The notes beneath the pieces are model-generated. The model made no database searches. It saw only the letters and a list, made by a program, of their open reading frames with translations, and was not told where the DNA came from. From Parabacteroides sp. Marseille-P3160 (GTDB taxonomy: Bacteria > Bacteroidota > Bacteroidia > Bacteroidales > Tannerellaceae): a stretch of 64,000 nucleotides of DNA. How positions within the stretch are numbered: the stretch's first letter is position 1; each line of letters opens with the position of its first letter. The position numbers were made by a program, and so were the translations under genes. This document shows, piece after piece, positions 44,417-52,185 of this stretch. The DNA is taken from positions 2,397,434-2,461,433 of the forward strand of contig NZ_LT799418.1 in NCBI RefSeq assembly GCF_900162725.1, written 5' to 3'.

Positions 44417-44752
44417 TCAGGCAATGACGGGAGGTGCACGCAAACCATGGAAATAGGAAACATGGAATGTCGCTCTACTCAAGTAAACCGGAACCTCGTA
44501 AGGAAGGAGTTCCGCTATAAATACAATGTGAAAAGGATCGGATTGAATAAAGGGAGATAAGGTAAAATGGCAAATAAGGCAGGAATCCTGAGAGTTGCCT
44601 TCTCCATCGGAATGATGTTGGCAGCTTGACTGATGAGAAGCAGAATCATGATGGTGGGTGCATTTGACTACACCGAGTGGCATGAGCGTTATAAGCAACA
44701 ACCATGCAATGCTGATTCTTGTCCGACTCTCCCTTTTTATCCTGCTAATCAT
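44417..44752 (-). CDS. Small His/Cys-rich exported protein
   Basis: About 111 residues from the ATG at 44752, chosen because it opens a signal-like segment (ISIAWLLLITLMPLGVVKCTHHH). Eight His, three Cys and acidic residues cluster in the middle (CTHHHDSASHQSSCQHHSD; CLICH), and the end is GLRAPPVIA. It resembles the small metal-binding-looking proteins often encoded beside TonB receptors in Bacteroidetes (DUF2946/DUF6769-like); I cannot name it. Same strand as the receptor, so possibly co-transcribed. Confidence 0.55.
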   Translation of the reverse strand: MISRIKRESRTRISIAWLLLITLMPLGVVKCTHHHDSASHQSSCQHHSDGEGNSQDSCLICHFTLSPFIQSDPFHIVFIAELLPYEVPVYLSRATFHVSYFHGLRAPPVIA

Positions 44753-44865
44753 TATGATTGCGAATTTACGTGATTTTTTTATATAATTTCCCGATTCTTG
44801 AATCACTTTTTATAAGAAACAGTTTTTTTTTTCTGGATCTATCGGATATCTTAGGGAAAGGCAAA

Positions 44866-44895
44866 AAAGTCCGGACTTGGGAAAATCCGGACTTT
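44866..44895 (-). terminator. Terminator of the DUF1080 gene
   Basis: AAAGTCCGGA and TCCGGACTTT form a 10-bp stem, with T6 on the minus strand. The stem resembles that at 41613-41642. Confidence 0.78.
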
Positions 44896-44949
44896 TGTAT
44901 CAGGGAGTCTTTTAATATTCCTCGGCAATAGGAGCAAAATGTTTTGACT

Positions 44950-45732
44950 TTAGAGTTCCCGAATCCAGATATTGCGGAAACTGATGGGCTCGCTGGGGTC
45001 GCCGTGGCTCTGCAAAATGATAGGGCCGGCGCCATGTTTCACTACTCTCGGGAAGCCGATATATTCCGTAGTGCCGAGGATCGTCGTGTTGTTCTGCAAA
45101 ACGATTCCGTTTTGAATCAAGGTGACGCGCGGAGGAATGCGGTAAGTGCCGTCTTCTTTGAATACGGGAGCGGAATAAATGATATCGTATACATTCCATT
45201 CACCCGGTTTGCGCATGGCGTTAGCTAAAGGAGTCGCCTGCTTATATACACTTCCGGCTTGTCCGTTGGCATAGGTTTCGTTCTGATAATTGTCCAATAC
45301 CTGGATCTCGTACATTCCTTGCAGGAAAATCCCACTGTTTCCCCGTGCCTGGCTTGAGCCGGTGATGTTTTCAGGAATCTGCCATTCGATATGGAGTTGG
45401 AAATTCTCGAATTTTTGTTTGGTCCGGATATCTCCGGCTGATTTCTTGACGGTAAAAACGCCGCCTTTTACGGTCCAGTCTGCCGGTTCGCCTTTTGTGT
45501 TCTCCCAGGCGGACAAGTCTTTCCCGTCGAAAAGTACGATTGCATCCGAGGGAGCGCTAAAGGTGCGGATATCTCCCGGAGTGACTACCGGGGGTTGTGG
45601 CGTCCAGAATTCCGACATGTCCGGTTTCATTTGTCCCGGCTTTGGATACTCTTTTTGAGCTTGCAGAGAGGTGCTTACGGTGCAAATGATAAAGGCAAAC
45701 GCTACCTTTATCCATTGATTTTTCTTATTCAT
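44950..45732 (-). CDS. 3-keto-disaccharide hydrolase (DUF1080)
   Basis: A 260-residue secreted protein. Signal peptide about 1-25 (VAFAFIICTVSTSLQAQ), then one concanavalin-like DUF1080 domain: IVLFDGKDLSAWENTKG, GVFTVKKSAGDIRTKQKFENFQL, GNSGIFLQGMYEIQVLDNY, and the C-terminal ILQSHGDPSEPISFRNIWIREL. The family includes 3-keto-glycoside hydrolases that work with Gfo/Idh/MocA dehydrogenases; one of those is 5 kb away, but not in an operon. Confidence 0.87.
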   Translation of the reverse strand: MNKKNQWIKVAFAFIICTVSTSLQAQKEYPKPGQMKPDMSEFWTPQPPVVTPGDIRTFSAPSDAIVLFDGKDLSAWENTKGEPADWTVKGGVFTVKKSAGDIRTKQKFENFQLHIEWQIPENITGSSQARGNSGIFLQGMYEIQVLDNYQNETYANGQAGSVYKQATPLANAMRKPGEWNVYDIIYSAPVFKEDGTYRIPPRVTLIQNGIVLQNNTTILGTTEYIGFPRVVKHGAGPIILQSHGDPSEPISFRNIWIREL

Positions 45733-45775
45733 ATTTGTCTTTTAAAAGTTAATATAATGCCGTAAAGGTATGGAA

Positions 45776-46249
45776 TCATTTGTATATATTGTTCTCGGGG
45801 CGGTAATTAAATAACCGGTTTTCAGCCAGTGATTCGAATTTTGTTCCCGGACGGCCGTAATTGCTGTACGGATGGATACTGATTCCTCCCCGGGGGGTAA
45901 AGACGCCTTTGACTTCGATGTATTTGGGCTCCATCAACCGGATTAGGTCTTTCATGATGATGTTCACGCAGTCTTCGTGAAAGGCCCCGTGGTTGCGGAA
46001 GCTGAAAAGATAGAGTTTCAGGCTTTTGCTTTCTACCATCCGCAGGTCCGGGATGTAATCGATGTAGATGGTGGCGAAATCCGGCTGGCCGGTAATCGGG
46101 CAAAGGCTTGTAAATTCGGGGCAATCGAAATGCACCCAATAATCATTTTCGGGATGTTTATTGGCAAAGGTCTCCAAGACCTGCGGAGCATAGTCGGAAT
46201 AGTAAACCGTCGGTTTTCCTAAATGCTGCAATTTGTTCGGCTCTTCCAT
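45776..46249 (-). CDS. queF: NADPH-dependent 7-cyano-7-deazaguanine reductase QueF
   Basis: Reduces preQ0 to preQ1 in queuosine synthesis. The 157 residues match the short unimodular type: nucleophile C50 and catalytic D57 in [13 protein letters not shown], QueF motif [22 protein letters not shown] (residues ESKSLK are typical). It follows queC 12 bp downstream, on the same strand. Confidence 0.94.
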   Translation of the reverse strand: MEEPNKLQHLGKPTVYYSDYAPQVLETFANKHPENDYWVHFDCPEFTSLCPITGQPDFATIYIDYIPDLRMVESKSLKLYLFSFRNHGAFHEDCVNIIMKDLIRLMEPKYIEVKGVFTPRGGISIHPYSNYGRPGTKFESLAENRLFNYRPENNIYK

Positions 46250-46260
46250 GGCGAATCTAT

Positions 46261-46941
46261 TTAATGTGTAACCTTATTGGATGTTTTTCTTCTGCTCAGA
46301 TAACGCTTCAGTCCTTCGGCGCGAAGTTTGCAGGCGGGGCAGTGGCCGCAACCGTCCGCTGGAATGCCGTTGTAGCAAGTCAGCGTTTGGGTACGGACGA
46401 GGTCGAATACGCCCAGTTCGTCGGCCAATTCCCATGTCTCCGCCTTGTCCCGGCGCATCAGCGGGGTATGGATGACAAATTGTTCGTCCATAGCCAGGTT
46501 CAACGTCACATTCAAGGAACGGATGAAAGTGTCCCGGCAGTCCGGATAACCGCTGTAGTCTGTCTGGGAAACGCCGGTGACCAGATTGAAAATACCTTTG
46601 CTTCTCGCCAGGACGGCGGCAAAGGTGAGGAAAAGCATGTTTCGTCCCGGAACAAAGGTGTTCGGATAACCGCCGGCCGGCTGTACCTCATCCATGGGTA
46701 TGCTGGAATCCGTCAATGAACTGCCGGTAATCTGACTAAGCAACGAAAGGTCGAGCACTTGGAAAGGAACGTTCGCTTCCTGTGCTATCTTTCGGGCGAT
46801 TTCAATTTCGATTGCATGTTTCTGTCCGTAGGTAAAACAGACGGATTCTACTTCGGTGAACTGTTCCTTTGCCCAGAACAGGCAGGTTGTCGAATCTTGC
46901 CCGCCGGAAAAGCAGACTAATGCGGAATTGTTTTTATTCAT
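46261..46941 (-). CDS. queC: 7-cyano-7-deazaguanine synthase QueC
   Basis: Converts 7-carboxy-7-deazaguanine to preQ0 with ATP and ammonia. The 226 residues show the PP-loop SGGQDS (12-17) and the zinc-binding [10 protein letters not shown] motif near the C-terminus. First gene of the queC-queF pair. A 33-nt element matching preQ1-I riboswitches lies just before its ATG (46946-46978). No queD or queE is in this window. Confidence 0.94.
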   Translation of the reverse strand: MNKNNSALVCFSGGQDSTTCLFWAKEQFTEVESVCFTYGQKHAIEIEIARKIAQEANVPFQVLDLSLLSQITGSSLTDSSIPMDEVQPAGGYPNTFVPGRNMLFLTFAAVLARSKGIFNLVTGVSQTDYSGYPDCRDTFIRSLNVTLNLAMDEQFVIHTPLMRRDKAETWELADELGVFDLVRTQTLTCYNGIPADGCGHCPACKLRAEGLKRYLSRRKTSNKVTH

Positions 46942-46945
46942 TTTT

Positions 46946-46978
46946 CTTGTTTTTTATATCGTGGTAGTCAAGCACACG
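46946..46978 (-). promoter_or_regulatory. Candidate preQ1-I riboswitch upstream of queC
   Basis: On the minus strand a 4-bp stem (CGTG 46978-46975 with CACG 46963-46960) encloses an 11-nt loop. The loop ends in the C that pairs with preQ1 in known aptamers. Loop bases CTTG (46972-46969) can pair with CAAG (46949-46946) after an A-rich linker ATATAAAAAA, giving an H-type pseudoknot like Thermoanaerobacter and Bacillus preQ1-I aptamers. It ends four bases before the queC ATG, so binding could block translation initiation. P1 is one pair shorter than usual. Confidence 0.6.
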
Positions 46979-46985
46979 TGGGAAG

Positions 46986-47023
46986 AAGGCCGCAAACTTA
47001 CTTTTAAAAGAGCTTGCGGCCTT
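46986..47023 (-). terminator. Terminator hairpin of fabD
   Basis: AAGGCCGCAA and TTGCGGCCTT form a 10-bp stem around an 18-nt loop, without a strong T-run. A TAAGTTTG -7-like box (46993-47000, minus strand) overlaps it and could start the queC message. Confidence 0.65.
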
Positions 47024-47036
47024 TCGGCAGGATGCG

Positions 47037-47918
47037 TTACTGTTTCCCTTCGGTCAGAACGTCCTTATTTACTTTCTTTATCAAGCCCTGCAATACGGCG
47101 CCCGGCCCTAATTCAATGAAGTGGTCCGCTCCGTCGGCAATCATATTCTGTACGGTTTGCGTCCATTTCACCGGAGCGGTCAACTGGGCGATCAAGTTCT
47201 TCTGTATGCTCTCCGGATCGGTTTCCGGCTTTGCATTGACGTTCTGGTAGACCGGACATACCGGCCGGTTGAAGGTTGTGTTTTCGATAGCAGCGGCCAG
47301 TTCGGCGCGGGCTGGCTCCATCAGCGGGGAGTGGAACGCTCCGCCTACCTTTAGTTTCAATGCCCGTTTGGCTCCGGCGGCCAGCAATTGTTCGCAAGCC
47401 AGTTCGATGCCGCGTTCCGTCCCGGATATGACGATTTGTCCCGGACAGTTATAGTTGGCGCAAACGACGATCTCATCCGTAATTCCGGCGCAGACTTTTT
47501 CAACAGTTTCATCCGGCAAAGCCAATACTGCCGCCATTGTGGAGGGCTGTGCCTCACAAGCCTTCTGCATGGCCTGCGCCCTTTTGGAAACCAGTTTCAG
47601 GCCGTCTTCGAATGATAAGGCGCCGGAGGTAACCAATGCGGAAAATTCTCCGAGGGAATGCCCGGCTACCATATCGGGTTGGAAATCCGTACCTAACGTC
47701 TTTTGTAAGATAACGGAATGCAAGAAAACTGCGGGTTGGGTGACTTTTGTTTGTTTTAAATCTTCGTCCGTACCGGCAAACATCAGGTCTGTGATACGGA
47801 ATCCGAGAATATCATTTGCTTTTTCAAAAAGCTCTTTAGCCAGAGAACTGTTGTCATACAGGTCTTTTCCCATACCGACAAACTGTGCGCCCTGACCGGG
47901 GAATACATACGCCTTCAT
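47037..47918 (-). CDS. fabD: Malonyl-CoA:ACP transacylase FabD
   Basis: Loads malonyl units onto acyl carrier protein for fatty acid synthesis. From the ATG at 47918 (MKAYVFPGQGAQFVGMG) it has 293 residues. The active-site S88 lies in GHSLGE, with GAFHSPLM carrying the catalytic His, and QNVNA and the family's FIELGPG at the end. The longer frame from 47957 would start within the promoter region. Divergent from tatA. Confidence 0.95.
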   Translation of the reverse strand: MKAYVFPGQGAQFVGMGKDLYDNSSLAKELFEKANDILGFRITDLMFAGTDEDLKQTKVTQPAVFLHSVILQKTLGTDFQPDMVAGHSLGEFSALVTSGALSFEDGLKLVSKRAQAMQKACEAQPSTMAAVLALPDETVEKVCAGITDEIVVCANYNCPGQIVISGTERGIELACEQLLAAGAKRALKLKVGGAFHSPLMEPARAELAAAIENTTFNRPVCPVYQNVNAKPETDPESIQKNLIAQLTAPVKWTQTVQNMIADGADHFIELGPGAVLQGLIKKVNKDVLTEGKQ

Positions 47919-47954
47919 TTTTTGATAATCTATTTTTATTATTTTTATATTCTG

Positions 47955-47962
47955 CAAAAGTA
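47955..47962 (-). promoter_or_regulatory. Candidate -7 box of fabD
   Basis: TACTTTTG on the minus strand, about 37 bp before the fabD ATG. It supports the start at 47918. Confidence 0.4.
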
Positions 47963-48003
47963 ATAATTTTAGGATATATAGAAGTGGGTATTATTTCAAA
48001 TCG

Positions 48004-48011
48004 TATCTTTG
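48004..48011 (+). promoter_or_regulatory. Candidate -7 box of tatA
   Basis: TATCTTTG, with transcription predicted near 48018 and a leader of about 39 nt before the ATG at 48057. Confidence 0.45.
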
Positions 48012-48056
48012 CCTACAGGATACATATATTAAACTGTAATTTTATACTAAAAAAAC

Positions 48057-48257
48057 ATGGATCAATTACTATTTATCGGAAATTTAGGCACTGGTGAGAT
48101 AATCATTATTGCTATCATTGTACTTCTCTTGTTCGGTGGAAAGAAAATTCCCGAATTAATGAAAGGAATAGGTAAAGGAGTGAAGAATTTTAAAGACGGA
48201 GTAAAAGGGCTGGAAGACGATATTAAAGTAGACGATACGGATTCGGATAAGAAATAA
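48057..48257 (+). CDS. tatA: Sec-independent protein translocase TatA
   Basis: A 66-residue pore-forming subunit of the twin-arginine system: a transmembrane helix (about 12-28, [22 protein letters not shown]), a hinge at FGGKKIP, an amphipathic helix ([16 protein letters not shown]), and an acidic tail. It is followed after 6 bp by tatC; no separate tatB is seen. Two probable Tat substrates (TldD, Gfo/Idh/MocA) are in the window. Confidence 0.94.
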   Translation: MDQLLFIGNLGTGEIIIIAIIVLLLFGGKKIPELMKGIGKGVKNFKDGVKGLEDDIKVDDTDSDKK

Positions 48258-48263
48258 GGGGCG

Positions 48264-49103
48264 ATGCAGGAGAAAGAAATGTCATTCTGGGATCACCTGG
48301 AAGAACTTCGTTGGACTTTATTTCGTGTTATACTGGCGCTTTTTATATTTACGATTCTCGGATTAGCGGTTATGCCTTATCTCTTCGATAAAGTGATTAT
48401 GGCGCCGTGTTCCTCGGATTTTGTCATATATAGGTTGATGTGTAACATTAGTTCGCATTTTTCTTTCATTCCGGATTTCTGCGACGATAATTTTCATGTC
48501 GATGTAGTCAATATTAAATTGGCGTCGCAATTTTTTACTTACATGACCTCTTCCTTTTGGTTCGCCTTAGTCTTGGCTTTTCCTTATCTGATGTTTGAAG
48601 TCTGGCGGTTTGTCAGTCCTGCTTTATACGAGAATGAGAAGAAGAACGTCCGTTGGGTCTTCGTCTTTGGAACGGTGATGTTTTTTACGGGATGCGCCGT
48701 GGGTTATTTTTTGGTATTTCCTATGACCCTGCGGTTCCTGATTACCTTTCAACTGAGTGCAGCGATTGTCGAACAAGTATCCCTCGATTCATACATGGAT
48801 AATTTCCTGATGCTGATTTTTATTATGGGCATCGTTTTTGAGATGCCTTTGGTATCTTGGCTATTGTCCAAATTAGGGCTCTTGAACCGTTCCTTCTTTC
48901 ACAAATACAGGCGCCATGCCATTGTCGGGTTATTGGTTGCTGCGGCTTTGATTACGCCGAGCAGCGATCCGTTCACCCTGTCGATCGTATTCTTACCATT
49001 ATACGGATTATTTGAATTAAGCGCCTTGTTTGTCAAGAAAGCGCCGAAAGAAGAAGAGGATGACGAGGATGAAGAAGAAGAAGTCCTGCCTTCCCGGGAA
49101 TAA
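48264..49103 (+). CDS. tatC: Sec-independent protein translocase TatC
   Basis: A 279-residue Tat receptor with six transmembrane helices. It has the N-terminal EMSFWDHLEELRWTLFR motif with the conserved Glu, FALVLAFPYLMFEVWRFVSPALYENEKK, and an acidic C-terminal tail (EEEDDEDEEEEVLP) longer than usual. In operon with tatA; terminated at 49130. Confidence 0.95.
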   Translation: MQEKEMSFWDHLEELRWTLFRVILALFIFTILGLAVMPYLFDKVIMAPCSSDFVIYRLMCNISSHFSFIPDFCDDNFHVDVVNIKLASQFFTYMTSSFWFALVLAFPYLMFEVWRFVSPALYENEKKNVRWVFVFGTVMFFTGCAVGYFLVFPMTLRFLITFQLSAAIVEQVSLDSYMDNFLMLIFIMGIVFEMPLVSWLLSKLGLLNRSFFHKYRRHAIVGLLVAAALITPSSDPFTLSIVFLPLYGLFELSALFVKKAPKEEEDDEDEEEEVLPSRE

Positions 49104-49129
49104 AGATTCTATTTTTATAAAATAGAAGA

Positions 49130-49166
49130 AGAGGGTGCCGCCGAACAGCGAGCGCCCTCTTTTTTT
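49130..49166 (+). terminator. Terminator of tatAC
   Basis: AGAGGGTGC pairs with GCGCCCTCT (one G-U) around a 13-nt loop, followed by T6. An AT-rich hairpin (49108-49127) precedes it. Confidence 0.8.
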
Positions 49167-49262
49167 CGCCCTTTTCCGGTCAACAGCGGGAAAACGGAAT
49201 ACCTGTATATTGACTTTCATTCAGATACATACTTCTCTGTCATTTTTATCTCATCTGATTGG

Positions 49263-49350
49263 GTGTTTTACAGCTGTCGAACACGTGTTTCACAGCTGTC
49301 GAACACGTGTTTTACGGCTGTGAAACACGTGTTCTATAGCCATCAAACAC
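49263..49350. repeat. 22-bp-period array, AACACGTGTT palindromes
   Basis: Four perfect-length 22-bp units (49263, 49285, 49307, 49329), each beginning GTGTTT or GTGTTC and ending AACAC, so every unit junction is the palindrome AACACGTGTT. Unit centres hold ACAGCTGT-like palindromes. Units 1 and 2 differ at one base; units 3 and 4 diverge. It sits between the tat operon and the MITE-like copy B. Confidence 0.8.
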
Positions 49351-49368
49351 TAAATTGAGTTCGGTGAA

Positions 49369-49533
49369 CAGGGCAAACTACCAGTTATGTTCGGCGGAAG
49401 CTCTAGCTTCCTTCGGTGATAAAAGCGAAGCTCCCGCCTCGCAATGCTTATCCTTTTTAAGGATAGGCAATTCCAACACGATGGAGTGAGAGCACTCCGC
49501 CGAACAAATGGGTATGCGTTTATTGGAATGGGC
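49369..49533 (+). repeat. MITE-like dispersed repeat, copy B
   Basis: Core 49388-49506 (119 bp) is bounded by perfect 11-bp terminal inverted repeats TGTTCGGCGGA and TCCGCCGAACA. It matches copy A (14020-14150) in inverted orientation, with an internal length difference; shared CAGGGCAAA and CGTTTATTGGA blocks lie outside. No coding capacity. The rest of the gap to the GH3 gene is AT-rich with no gene. Confidence 0.68.
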
Positions 49534-49753
49534 TCGGCTATATGGTCTACTCGTATCCCGATTCGCACTAAGATAAGATTGTACAATTATATTTATTGGA
49601 TTTTCCCTTCTATGAAAATGGGGTACTGAACTTTCATAATAAGTTGTTTATTAATAAAACGGATGAATAACCTATTATTATTTCCCTAATTTTTGATATT
49701 CTCTTGATGCCAGGATTGAGTGATATGTGGAGTAGGGCAAGGGTGGAAAATAA

Positions 49754-49787
49754 AAAGAGGGTGCATCGAATGATGTTCACCCTCTTT
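49754..49787 (-). terminator. Terminator of the beta-glucan PUL
   Basis: AAAGAGGGTG and CACCCTCTTT form a 10-bp stem; the minus strand continues into T-rich sequence. It lies about 97 bp after the GH3 stop codon. Confidence 0.78.
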
Positions 49788-49883
49788 CCTTGGACTTACC
49801 TGTCCGGAAAATTCAATATTCACTATTAATGGTTTGATTTTTTTATAGTTAAGGATTTTGGTTATTAACTGAATCTGATAACC

Positions 49884-52109
49884 TTAAAGACTATTTAATT
49901 TGAAAGTTATTTTACTCTTTATGTCTGTTGAGGATGCTCCGACCCAGGCTTCAAATGTGCCGGGCTCGGCAATCCAGTCATGTTTGGCCGGATCGAAGAA
50001 ACTCAGCGCTTTTTTGTCAACGGTGAAGACGACCTCTTGTTCTTCTCCGGGTTCCAGGAATACTTTCTTGAATCCTTTCAGTTCCTTTACCGGACGCGGC
50101 AAGGATGATTTGTCATCATGGATATAGAGCTGAACCGTTTCGGCTCCTTTCCGGTTCCCCGTGTTTTTCACTTTCACACGGAGTGAAAGGGTTTGTTCCG
50201 GAGTCATTTCTTTCTTATCGGCCGTTACCTTGCCGTAAGTGAAGGTCGTATAACTCAATCCGTGTCCGAAGCTGAAAAGGGGTTTGATTTTCTCCTTGTC
50301 GATCCAACGGTATCCGACAAAGATGCCTTCCCGGTAGGTTTCTTCTTCCTTCCCTGGGTAATCGCCCAGCTTGTGAGCTCCGTTATCTTCCAACCTGACA
50401 GGGAAGGTAAAAGGCAGTTTTCCCGAAGGATTGACATCGCCGGTCAGGATGGAGGCGATGGCATGACCCGCTTCCGAACCCAGATACCAGGCTTGCACGA
50501 TTGCGGGAACTTCATTCACCCAGGGCATTGCGACGGCATTTCCGGAGATATTGATGACAACGAGATTTTTGTTCGTCTTTGCCAATGCACCGATCACTTT
50601 ATCCTGATTGTACGGCAATCCCAAGCCGGATCGGTCGTTGCCCTCACTATCCTGCCCGTCGTTTTTGTTTAACCCTCCGATGAACAGGACATAGTCGGCG
50701 TCTTTGGCCAGGTTGCAGGCTTCGGCAATCAGTTCGTCCTCCGAACGGTTATCCGTTAAATCCTGGCCGACTTGCAATCCGTCCTGCGCCTTAGACTTTT
50801 CCCCGGCATAACCGCGGGCGAAAAGAACTTCCGCCTGGTTTCCGATGCGTTGTTTGATTCCTTCCTGTGGAGAGATTTCGTACTTGGCTTTCAGGGAAGA
50901 ACTTCCCCCGCCGATAGTCATCACTTTGACGGCATTTTCGCCTACGACCAGGATCTTTTTGGCCTTCGTTAAGTCGATGGGAAGCAGATTCTGTTCGTTC
51001 TTTAAAAGAACGATGCCTTCCTCGGCTATCTTGCGTCCGGCGGCTCCATGTTCGGGAGTGCCGAATGAACCCCAGGGACGTTTGGTATTCATTGTCGTGC
51101 GGAAAACCAACCGGAGAATGTTGCGTACTTTCTTATCTACCTCTTCCTCCTTTACTTCCCCCGATTTTAGCAGTTTGAGGAAAGGAGTTGCCAGATAGTA
51201 ATTGGAGTATGCATCGCTGGTACCTTCGCTCAGGCCGTCCGTCCAGGAGCCGAATTCCATATCCAGTCCGTTGTATATGGCCTGCCGGGTATTGTTTATG
51301 CCTCCCCAGTCCGAAACGACTACTCCATCAAATCCCCATTCCCCGCGGAGAATATCATTCAGCAGGTATTGGTTCTGGCCGCACCATTGGCCTTTGTATT
51401 TATTATAAGCGCCCATGATCGCCCAGGCTTTTCCTTCTTGAACGGCCGCCTTGAATGCGGGCAGATAAATTTCATAGAGCGTGCGGTCATCGATGTTGAC
51501 GTTGACCGTGTGGCGATTGGTTTCCTGGTTATTCAGGGCGAAATGTTTGACGCAGGCGGCTACTCCATTGGACTGTACCCCTTGTATATAGGGTATGACC
51601 ATGCGGGAAGACAAATAGGGATCTTCACCCATATATTCGAAATTACGGCCGTTCAGCGGCGTACGGTAAATGTTTACACCGGGGCCAAGCAACACATTCT
51701 TGTTCCGGTAACGCGCCTCTTCTCCAATCGATTTGCCGTAGAGCGCCGACATTTCCGGATTCCAGGAAGCCGCCAGGCAGGTCAGGGCCGGAAATGCAGT
51801 GCAGGAATCGTTGGTCCATCCCGCCTGATCCCATTCGTCCCAGAATACTTCCGCACGGATCCCGTGAGGTCCGTCGCTCATCCAGTTGTCCGGTATTCCC
51901 AAACGGGGAATTCCCCGCGAACTGAATTTGGACTGGGCGTGGCACATGGCTACTTTTTCTTCCAGCGTCATTCTGGAGAGTGCGTCTTCTACTCGTTGTT
52001 CTATCGGTTTTGTCTCGTCCAGATAGACGGGAACGGATGACTGAGCGGACAGGCAAACCGGAGAACCGGCCAGCAATATCGCTATAAAACTTTTAATTGT
52101 CTTTTGCAT
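49884..52109 (-). CDS. GH3 beta-glucosidase, secreted
   Basis: 741 residues. Signal peptide (MQKTIKSFIAILLAGSPVCLSAQ), TIM barrel with nucleophile D267 in VVVSDWGG, the second domain, and a fibronectin III-like C-terminal domain (LSLRVKVKNTGNRKGAETVQLYIHD). KHFALNNQETNRH is typical of bacterial GH3. Last gene of the PUL; the equivalent B. thetaiotaomicron enzyme hydrolyses beta-1,6-gluco-oligosaccharides to glucose. It is separated from the gene before it by a hairpin. Confidence 0.92.
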   Translation of the reverse strand: MQKTIKSFIAILLAGSPVCLSAQSSVPVYLDETKPIEQRVEDALSRMTLEEKVAMCHAQSKFSSRGIPRLGIPDNWMSDGPHGIRAEVFWDEWDQAGWTNDSCTAFPALTCLAASWNPEMSALYGKSIGEEARYRNKNVLLGPGVNIYRTPLNGRNFEYMGEDPYLSSRMVIPYIQGVQSNGVAACVKHFALNNQETNRHTVNVNIDDRTLYEIYLPAFKAAVQEGKAWAIMGAYNKYKGQWCGQNQYLLNDILRGEWGFDGVVVSDWGGINNTRQAIYNGLDMEFGSWTDGLSEGTSDAYSNYYLATPFLKLLKSGEVKEEEVDKKVRNILRLVFRTTMNTKRPWGSFGTPEHGAAGRKIAEEGIVLLKNEQNLLPIDLTKAKKILVVGENAVKVMTIGGGSSSLKAKYEISPQEGIKQRIGNQAEVLFARGYAGEKSKAQDGLQVGQDLTDNRSEDELIAEACNLAKDADYVLFIGGLNKNDGQDSEGNDRSGLGLPYNQDKVIGALAKTNKNLVVINISGNAVAMPWVNEVPAIVQAWYLGSEAGHAIASILTGDVNPSGKLPFTFPVRLEDNGAHKLGDYPGKEEETYREGIFVGYRWIDKEKIKPLFSFGHGLSYTTFTYGKVTADKKEMTPEQTLSLRVKVKNTGNRKGAETVQLYIHDDKSSLPRPVKELKGFKKVFLEPGEEQEVVFTVDKKALSFFDPAKHDWIAEPGTFEAWVGASSTDIKSKITFKLNSL

Positions 52110-52140
52110 AGGGTTTACTTCCTTTTCCTTTTCCTTTTAA

Positions 52141-52170
52141 AAGACGGGCAGTTTGAGAACTGCCCGTCTT
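52141..52170 (-). terminator. Intra-operon hairpin before GH3
   Basis: AAGACGGGCAGTT and AACTGCCCGTCTT form a 13-bp stem with a 4-nt loop, followed by TTTT on the minus strand. It may reduce GH3 expression relative to the upstream surface-protein genes. Confidence 0.65.
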
Positions 52171-52185
52171 ATGGTTACTAATTTC

